Origin: an uncultured Veillonella sp.
GTDB lineage: Bacteria > Bacillota > Negativicutes > Veillonellales > Veillonellaceae
Reading direction: 5' to 3'
DNA: 11,397 nucleotides
NCBI GenBank assembly: GCA_900549845.1
Contig: URPT01000042.1
Span: 1 to 11,397, forward strand
This document shows positions 6,118 through 11,397 of this stretch, in pieces (position 1 is the first letter of the stretch; each line of letters begins with the position of its first letter). The notes beneath the pieces are model-generated. The model was given only the letters and a program-made list of their open reading frames with translations. It did no database searches and had not been told where the DNA came from. Both the position numbers and the translations under genes were made by a program.

Positions 6118-7050
6118 TTAAAATTTCCCTATACTAGCTGTTAATAGAATTTTTTCACATAATGTTGGGAAGTCGATTCCCATTTCTTTAGCTGCTTTTG
6201 GTACTAAAGACGTTGCTGTCATACCAGGCACAGTGTTATATTCAAGAACATACATCTTATCGGCATGATCTGTCATAACATCAACACGAATTACCCCACT
6301 GCCTTGTACTTCACGATACACAAGTTCCCCAATGCGTTGCATTTCAGCAGTCATTTCTGCACTAATAGGCGCTGGCACTAAATACTCAGTAGCACCAACA
6401 GTGTACTTACTCTTGTAATCATATTCACCAGAATGTGGACGAATTTCAATAACAGACAATGCTTTACCATCTAAAACAGATACTGTAAATTCACGACCAT
6501 CAAGAAATTGTTCTACCACAAGAATAGGGTCATATTTTAGAGCTTCCGTTACAGCCTCTTCTAACTGAGCTTCATCGCGAACAATAGTAACCCCAATGCT
6601 AGAACCTTGCGTAGCAGACTTCACAACTACTGGAATTGTAAAATCCTTACGAATATGTTCAATAATAGCTTCTGCAGATTCAAGATTACCATTAAAGGAC
6701 TCGGATGCCGCAGTAGGAATATTGGCACCTTTAAATACATCTTTACTTACTTTTTTATTCATACCTACTGCATGAGCCATAATACCTGACCCAGTGTATG
6801 GAATTTCAGCCATTTCTAATAGGCCTTGCAACGCACCATCTTCGCCGTAACGACCATGAATTGCATTAAATACAACCTCGCCACCTAAGTCTTCAATATC
6901 TTTTAATACAGTGCGCGGATTGAGTTCTAAAGTTTGGGCATTATAACCTTTGCTTTCAAGTGCTTCTGCAATAGCAGCGCCAGTACGACGAGATACCTCA
7001 GCCTCTTTGGAAGGACCACCCATCAATACGATTATTTTTTTATCTTTCAT
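6118..7050 (-). CDS. ddl: D-alanine--D-alanine ligase
   Basis: ATP-grasp enzyme that makes the D-Ala-D-Ala dipeptide later added by MurF to the peptidoglycan stem. The 310 residues match short DdlB-type enzymes. Visible: N-terminal GGPSKEAEVS (11-20), signature HGRYGEDGALQG (65-76), ATP-grasp residues around VVKSATQGSSIGV (142-154), YDYKSKYT (210-217), and the metal-binding signature VDVMTD followed by LEYNTVPGMTATSLVPKAA (269-287). The Glu16-Ser150-Tyr216 triad aligns with Glu15-Ser150-Tyr216 of E. coli DdlB. Tyr rather than Phe at 216 predicts an ordinary D-Ala-D-Ala ligase, not a D-Ala-D-lactate ligase, so precursors should bind vancomycin. The start overlaps the murC stop (ATGA), with GGAGG upstream. 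Confidence 0.97.
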   Translation of the reverse strand: MKDKKIIVLMGGPSKEAEVSRRTGAAIAEALESKGYNAQTLELNPRTVLKDIEDLGGEVVFNAIHGRYGEDGALQGLLEMAEIPYTGSGIMAHAVGMNKKVSKDVFKGANIPTAASESFNGNLESAEAIIEHIRKDFTIPVVVKSATQGSSIGVTIVRDEAQLEEAVTEALKYDPILVVEQFLDGREFTVSVLDGKALSVIEIRPHSGEYDYKSKYTVGATEYLVPAPISAEMTAEMQRIGELVYREVQGSGVIRVDVMTDHADKMYVLEYNTVPGMTATSLVPKAAKEMGIDFPTLCEKILLTASIGKF

Positions 7051-8429
7051 TGTAAGCCTTCCTCCAATATAGCTAATAATTTTGGCCCATATTGATTAAT
7101 AGAACCTGCACCCATGGTGATAACTAGATCATTAGGTCTTACTATTTTCGCTAATACCTCAGGCAAATCGTCAACAGATGGTACATAATTTACATCTTGA
7201 CCTGTGGCTGCTTTAATAGCATTTGGAATCGTATTCCCATCAATACCAGGGATTGGATCTTCACCAGAGCTATAAATATCTGTCATATATACTTCATCAG
7301 CGCTTGTGAAAGCAGTAGCAAATTCATCCTTTAACAAGCTTGTGCGAGTAAAGCGATGTGGCTGGAATACACAGATAACGCGATGTTTTTCCAACTCTTT
7401 TGCTGCTTTCAATGTTGCTTTAATTTCTGTAGGATGATGAGCATAGTCATCAACAACCCATACACCTGCTACGTGACCTTTTGTTTCGAAACGGCGTTTT
7501 GCACCGATGAATTTACCTAAGCCTTTAGTAATAATACGTGTTTCTACACCGCAACAATCATGTGCCACAATAAAGGCCGCCAAGGAATTCAGTACATTAT
7601 GTTCACCAGGAACTCGTAAGCGAATGCGCTCAACATTCACACCATTATGGTATACATCATATACCAAAGTAGAGTCTACATAGTGAATATTTTTTGCTAC
7701 ATAGTCATTATTATCACTTAAGCCATATGTAATGAAGTTATGATTTACACGACTCATAACATAACGAATATTTTCATTATCGCCACATACGATTGCTTTG
7801 CCAGATTCTGGTAATGTTTCGACGAACTCACAGAATGCATTTAGCAAGTTATCCATCGTTTTATAATGATCCATGTGATCATCTTCAATGTTAGTAATAA
7901 CAATAGTGTGTGGACGTAGTTTCAAGAAAGAACCATCACTTTCATCTGCTTCAACTACAGAGAAATGCCCCTTGCCTAGACAACTACTACCTTTTAAATA
8001 ATCTACTTCACCGCCAATAATAACTGTTGGATCAGCATCTGCTTCTACTAAAATTTGACCAATCATCGAAGTAGTAGAAGTTTTACCGTGTGCGCCGGCT
8101 ACTGCAATGCCATCTGTTACGTCTAACACAGCTTTTACAATATCGGAACGGTGTAAAATTGTAACACCTTGCTCTTTAGCAGCTACAATTTCAGGGTTAT
8201 CTTCGCGAATAGCCGTAGAACGAACTACAGCATCAACGCCTTTTACATAATCTTTATTATGGCCAATATGAACTGTAGCGCCCATATTTCTGAACTTTTC
8301 AATAACTGCAGATTCAGTTACATCTGAACCAGATACATCATAACCTTTTTGAATTAAAATATTCGCTATAGCACGCATGCCAGACCCACCTATACCAATA
8401 AGATGAATCTTATGAATACCGTCTAACAT
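7047..8429 (-). CDS. murC: UDP-N-acetylmuramate--L-alanine ligase
   Basis: Cytoplasmic Mur ligase that uses ATP to add L-alanine to UDP-MurNAc, the first amino acid of the stem peptide. In 460 residues: the N-terminal substrate domain with HLIGIGGSGMRAIA (9-22), the central ATPase domain with P-loop GAHGKTSTT (112-120), ADESDGSFL (161-169) and NIEDDHMDHY (180-189), and the C-terminal domain with GEHNVLNSLAA (275-285), RRFE (312-315), DDYAHHPTEIKAT (327-339), QPHRFTRT (356-363) and MGAGSI (439-444). The HHPTEI block and the N-terminal GxGGSGM separate MurC from MurD, MurE and MurF. The length is as expected. The start has GGAGAGG upstream and lies 14 bp after murG; the stop overlaps ddl by 4 bases. 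Order murG-murC-ddl-ftsQ resembles E. coli. Confidence 0.97.
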   Translation of the reverse strand: MLDGIHKIHLIGIGGSGMRAIANILIQKGYDVSGSDVTESAVIEKFRNMGATVHIGHNKDYVKGVDAVVRSTAIREDNPEIVAAKEQGVTILHRSDIVKAVLDVTDGIAVAGAHGKTSTTSMIGQILVEADADPTVIIGGEVDYLKGSSCLGKGHFSVVEADESDGSFLKLRPHTIVITNIEDDHMDHYKTMDNLLNAFCEFVETLPESGKAIVCGDNENIRYVMSRVNHNFITYGLSDNNDYVAKNIHYVDSTLVYDVYHNGVNVERIRLRVPGEHNVLNSLAAFIVAHDCCGVETRIITKGLGKFIGAKRRFETKGHVAGVWVVDDYAHHPTEIKATLKAAKELEKHRVICVFQPHRFTRTSLLKDEFATAFTSADEVYMTDIYSSGEDPIPGIDGNTIPNAIKAATGQDVNYVPSVDDLPEVLAKIVRPNDLVITMGAGSINQYGPKLLAILEEGLQ

Positions 8430-8443
8430 AAAACCTCTCCTTG

Positions 8444-9553
8444 TTACTTTGCAATAGATAATGCTAATTTTGCAATATCATGAGCCGCATTAGGCTTACC
8501 TAACTGCAACGCTCGTTCTCCCATTTGTGACAATAAATCACGATTGGCCATAAACATTTCAATTTCCCCTATCAAATCATGGGCACTTAACATTTGATCA
8601 ACGATCATATGAGCAGCCCCTTCTTGAACAAAGATACGGGCATTATATGTTTGATGATCTTCCGCTGCATATGGATATGGTACCAACACAGATGGAATAC
8701 CACGAACCGCCAGCTCAGCAAGACCGATAGCACCAGACCTAAAGACTGCTAAATCAGCTGCCGCTAATGCTTTTGGCATATCGTGTAAATATGGCAAGAT
8801 CAATGAGGAATTACCTAAACCATCACCATCGGTAATACCAAGCTGAGATAACACAGATTTGTATTCTCCGTCCCCTGTAATATGGATTAATTTGATTCCT
8901 TTTATTCCTTGAAAATGCTTATGTACATCTATCATAGCATTATTGATAGTTCGCGCCCCACGAGAACCACCGGCTATAAGAACGGTGAACGTGTCATCAC
9001 TTAAATTAAAATAATTACGTCCATCTTCCCTAGTATCAACTAATACATCAGGACGTACTGGATTACCAGTATATACTACGCGTTTTGCCTTTGAAAAAGA
9101 TGATTCTGCATCCTTGTAGCCCATAGCGACTACATCAACAAAACGGCTTAGAATTTTATTTGTAATGCCTGCAATGACATTTTGTTCCTGTATCAACGTT
9201 GGAATATTGCGCAATGCTGCGGCCATAAGAATAGGACCACAAACATAACCACCCGTACCAATAACTACATCAGGCTTAAAGTTGGAAATGATTGTATTAG
9301 CTTTCACAAGAGAAAAAGCAGTCTTGCCTAACGTCACCAATGTACCAAAAGATAATTTACGTTGCAAACCTTGTACAGGTAATGTAGTAAATTCAATGCC
9401 TTCTTTAGGCACTAAGGTAGCCTCTAAGCCCCTTTCCGTTCCTACATATAAAACCTGTGCATCAGGGTTCTGTTTCATAATTTCCTTATATATAGTTATT
9501 GCTGGGTATATATGTCCACCAGTGCCACCACCTGAAATAATGATACGTTTCAT
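8444..9553 (-). CDS. murG: MurG, lipid I GlcNAc transferase (makes lipid II)
   Basis: GT28 (GT-B fold) glycosyltransferase that adds GlcNAc from UDP-GlcNAc to lipid I on the inner face of the membrane, forming lipid II. In 369 residues the three glycine-rich loops are present: GGGTGGHIYPA (8-18), GTGGYVCGP (99-107) and GGSRGA (195-200). The acceptor-side EQNVIAGITNK (123-133) is also present. The donor-site region AVFRSGAIGLAELAVRG (269-285) holds Glu280, matching E. coli Glu269, and is followed by PYPYAAEDHQTYNA (292-305). The donor loop reads RSGAIGLAE where RAGASTxAE is common, a mild variation. The start codon shares one base with the murD stop (TAATG), with AAGGGAG upstream. ftsW, often found between murD and murG, is absent. 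Confidence 0.97.
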   Translation of the reverse strand: MKRIIISGGGTGGHIYPAITIYKEIMKQNPDAQVLYVGTERGLEATLVPKEGIEFTTLPVQGLQRKLSFGTLVTLGKTAFSLVKANTIISNFKPDVVIGTGGYVCGPILMAAALRNIPTLIQEQNVIAGITNKILSRFVDVVAMGYKDAESSFSKAKRVVYTGNPVRPDVLVDTREDGRNYFNLSDDTFTVLIAGGSRGARTINNAMIDVHKHFQGIKGIKLIHITGDGEYKSVLSQLGITDGDGLGNSSLILPYLHDMPKALAAADLAVFRSGAIGLAELAVRGIPSVLVPYPYAAEDHQTYNARIFVQEGAAHMIVDQMLSAHDLIGEIEMFMANRDLLSQMGERALQLGKPNAAHDIAKLALSIAK

Positions 9554-10923
9554 TAATGGTGTCTCCCTTCTTGCAACATATGAACACAGTTTTTGAAATC
9601 ATCGCCACGTTCTTCAAAACAGCTATACCAATCAAAACTTGAACAAGCTGGCGATAATAATACAATATCACCTTGGGCAGCCAATTTATAACCCTGTTCC
9701 ACAGCATCTTTCATAGATGAAGCTCTATAAATAGGCTGAACACCAGCCTCTTTTGCAGCAGCTTCAAATCGGTCCGCCGCTTCACCCATAAAGATAACAG
9801 CTTTTGTATGATCTTTAACAAGCTGCATAAAATCTTCTAATGGAGTCATTTTATCATGACCACCAGCTAATAAAATAACTGATTGATCAAAGGATTCTAA
9901 TGCTTTTACAACAGAATCTACATTAGTAGCTTTAGAGTCATTATAGAATGTAACGCCATCAATCGTTTTAACTCGTTCTAATCGATGTTCAACACCATGG
10001 AACTCGCTTATAATACGATTAATGGTTTCTACCGACACACCTAACGCATAAGCTAAAGCGATAACAGTTAAAATATTTTCAATATTATGGCTACCTGGAA
10101 TGTGGATATCAGCACTACCAATAACAGGTGTTGCCATACCATTCTTTGTTACATAACATTGTCCTTTATCATAGTAAGCACCGTTTGAAACCACTTGATG
10201 TTGACTAATTTCAAGGATATGGCTAGGTGCACGATGTTTCATGTCTGCTACAATAGGATCATCAATATTAAGCACCATAAAATCTGTACTCAATTGATTT
10301 TCAAAGATGCGTTCCTTCGCAGCAATATAATTTTCCATTGTCTTATGACGAGCTAAATGATCTGGTGTAATATTGAGCATAATAGCACCAATCGGTCTAA
10401 AATGCTTAATTGTTTCTAATTGATAGCTAGATAACTCAGCTACCAAAAAACCATCTGCTGGCATGGAATAAGCTACTTCACTAAGAGAATCGCCGATATT
10501 ACCACCAACGCGAACTGGCTTTCCAGTTCCTTTCAATACCTTAGTTAATAATGTTGTAGTAGTGGTCTTACCATTTGTACCTGTAACGGCTACAATTGGC
10601 GATTTAGATAACTCATAAGCTACTTCTACTTCACTAACCACATCAATACCACGAGCTTGAGCGGCTTTTACAATGGGAATATCTAGAGAAATACCTGGAG
10701 AAATAACAATGCGATCCACGCCATCAAGCAAGGATTCATCTTGTCTACCGGTAATAATATCTACACCTGCTGATACAAGTCTTTTTTCCTCATCTGCAGG
10801 CAGTGTAACAGGCTTATAATCATTTAACACTACATGGGCCCCAACTTGAGCTAATACCCAAGATGCGCCTATACCGCTGGCACCAGCGCCCAGAACAAGT
10901 ATATGTTTGTCTCCATATTCCAT
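9553..10923 (-). CDS. murD: UDP-N-acetylmuramoyl-L-alanine--D-glutamate ligase
   Basis: Cytoplasmic Mur ligase that adds D-glutamate to UDP-MurNAc-L-Ala. Counting from the ATG at 10921-10923 (456 residues): N-terminal Rossmann-like LVLGAGASGIGAS (9-21), P-loop GTNGKTTTT (115-123), ELSSYQLE (163-170), NITPDHLARH (184-193), EHRLE (312-316), YNDSKATN (327-334) and the C-terminal LSPACSSFDWY (423-433) with FEERGDDF (436-443). ELSSYQLE and NDSKATN identify MurD among Mur ligases. The frame opens further upstream with a GTG at 10930-10932. The ATG is preferred because AGGTGAT lies about 5 bases before it, whereas the GTG has no visible ribosome binding site. It lies about 84 bp after mraY and overlaps murG by one base. 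Confidence 0.96.
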   Translation of the reverse strand: MEYGDKHILVLGAGASGIGASWVLAQVGAHVVLNDYKPVTLPADEEKRLVSAGVDIITGRQDESLLDGVDRIVISPGISLDIPIVKAAQARGIDVVSEVEVAYELSKSPIVAVTGTNGKTTTTTLLTKVLKGTGKPVRVGGNIGDSLSEVAYSMPADGFLVAELSSYQLETIKHFRPIGAIMLNITPDHLARHKTMENYIAAKERIFENQLSTDFMVLNIDDPIVADMKHRAPSHILEISQHQVVSNGAYYDKGQCYVTKNGMATPVIGSADIHIPGSHNIENILTVIALAYALGVSVETINRIISEFHGVEHRLERVKTIDGVTFYNDSKATNVDSVVKALESFDQSVILLAGGHDKMTPLEDFMQLVKDHTKAVIFMGEAADRFEAAAKEAGVQPIYRASSMKDAVEQGYKLAAQGDIVLLSPACSSFDWYSCFEERGDDFKNCVHMLQEGRHH

Positions 10924-11007
10924 CTGTATCACCTAAATTATCAACAAAAATAATGTATTCCTATCTTATAAGCATACCATTATTTGCGTGTTCCGTTAAG
11001 TATTATC

Positions 11008-11397
11008 TTACAAAGTTATAGTCGCTAAAACGACGCCAATAACAGCTAATACAGCGCCACCAAACCAGAAGCGATTAACAACAGTTTGTTCAGCCCAACC
11101 AGACAACTCAAAATGATGGTGAATAGGGCTCATTTTAAATACTCGTACACCACGAGTTTTAAAGGAAATAACTTGAATAATAACGGACAATGCTTCCATA
11201 ACAAAAATGCCACCAATTACAACGAGTAGCAATTCTGTTTTAGTCAAAATTGCCATAGCCGCAAAAGCACCACCTAAAGCTAAGGATCCTGTATCCCCCA
11301 TGAACACCTTCGCAGGGTTTACATTGTATACCAAGAAACCAAGGCAAACAGCGGCTACAATAGCGCCAAAGTAAGCAACGCTTTCAGCACCAATAGA
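11008..11397 (-). CDS. mraY: MraY, C-terminal part (runs off the window)
   Basis: Polytopic inner-membrane enzyme that transfers phospho-MurNAc-pentapeptide to undecaprenyl phosphate, forming lipid I. The frame is open from the window edge; 129 residues plus a TAA stop are visible, and the 5' part lies to the right of 11397. Conserved features: NPAKVFMGDTGSLALGG (27-43 of the fragment) with the aspartate of the catalytic region (Asp267 in E. coli), then MEALSVIIQV (67-76), KMSPIHHHFELSGW (88-101) with the histidine triad, and RFWFGG (109-114). Hydrophobic segments at about 3-23, 40-52, 56-77 and 112-129 fit the last membrane spans. The TTG at 11332-11334 is internal to the gene and should not be taken as its start. 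Confidence 0.95.
   Translation of the reverse strand, partial: SIGAESVAYFGAIVAAVCLGFLVYNVNPAKVFMGDTGSLALGGAFAAMAILTKTELLLVVIGGIFVMEALSVIIQVISFKTRGVRVFKMSPIHHHFELSGWAEQTVVNRFWFGGAVLAVIGVVLATITL

Noticed and set aside
6118..7050. D-Ala-D-lactate (vancomycin-resistance type) ligase
   Set aside because: The specificity residue is Tyr216, as in ordinary D-Ala-D-Ala ligases, and no vanH- or vanX-like neighbour is present.
10924..11007. Possible promoter between mraY and murD (TATGCT at 10971-10976 with TTAACG 17 bp upstream on the minus strand)
   Set aside because: Both hexamers match consensus at only 4 of 6 positions in AT-rich DNA, so read-through from mraY explains murD expression equally well.
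1..11397. CRISPR arrays, insertion sequences, prophage genes, tRNA or rRNA genes, toxin-antitoxin or defence systems
   Set aside because: No direct repeats with spacers, no transposase or integrase, no tRNA cloverleaf or rRNA sequence, and no defence-type proteins were seen on either strand.

Overview
The window is an AT-rich stretch of bacterial chromosome. It looks like a diderm Firmicute of the class Negativicutes, most likely Veillonella or a close relative; the genus is inferred, with no database search behind it. Three things point this way. Genes typical of Gram-positive bacteria (a DUF896/YnzC protein, a DUF881/YlxW-like protein and Sbp/DUF1290) lie beside a Proteobacteria-like order murG-murC-ddl-ftsQ. 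A signal-peptide beta-barrel protein ending in Phe implies an outer membrane. Strong AGGAGG ribosome binding sites and low GC are Firmicute-like.

Left end (1-840): the 5' part of nth (endonuclease III, minus strand, running off the window) is divergent from a small DUF896 gene on the plus strand. The DUF896 leader has an extended -10 and a perfect inverted repeat between the -10 and the ribosome binding site. A strong hairpin at 798-831 separates DUF896 from the convergent aminotransferase gene.

Middle (853-2912, minus strand): an aspartate/aromatic aminotransferase of the AspC/TyrB type, then about 230 bp of very AT-rich non-coding DNA with its likely promoter, a 7-4-7 inverted repeat and the terminator of the next gene. 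That gene encodes a small outer-membrane beta-barrel protein and lies just downstream of ftsZ.

Right part (2994-11397, minus strand): a division and cell wall (dcw) cluster. In transcription order it reads mraY (3' part only), murD, murG, murC, ddl, ftsQ, a DUF881 gene, sbp and ftsZ. MraY makes lipid I. MurG converts it to lipid II. MurC and MurD add L-Ala and D-Glu to the UDP-MurNAc precursor, and Ddl supplies D-Ala-D-Ala. FtsQ joins the divisome that FtsZ organises. murD/murG, murC/ddl and DUF881/sbp overlap by 1-4 bases, so translational coupling is likely. No ftsW, murB or ftsA lies where these often occur in dcw clusters.

I see no mobile element, CRISPR array, rRNA or tRNA. No non-coding gap exceeds 300 bp. 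The window is mostly core housekeeping DNA and I found no convincing new system. The most interesting points are the mixed gene order without ftsA and ftsW, the beta-barrel gene behind ftsZ, and three perfect inverted repeats in control regions.
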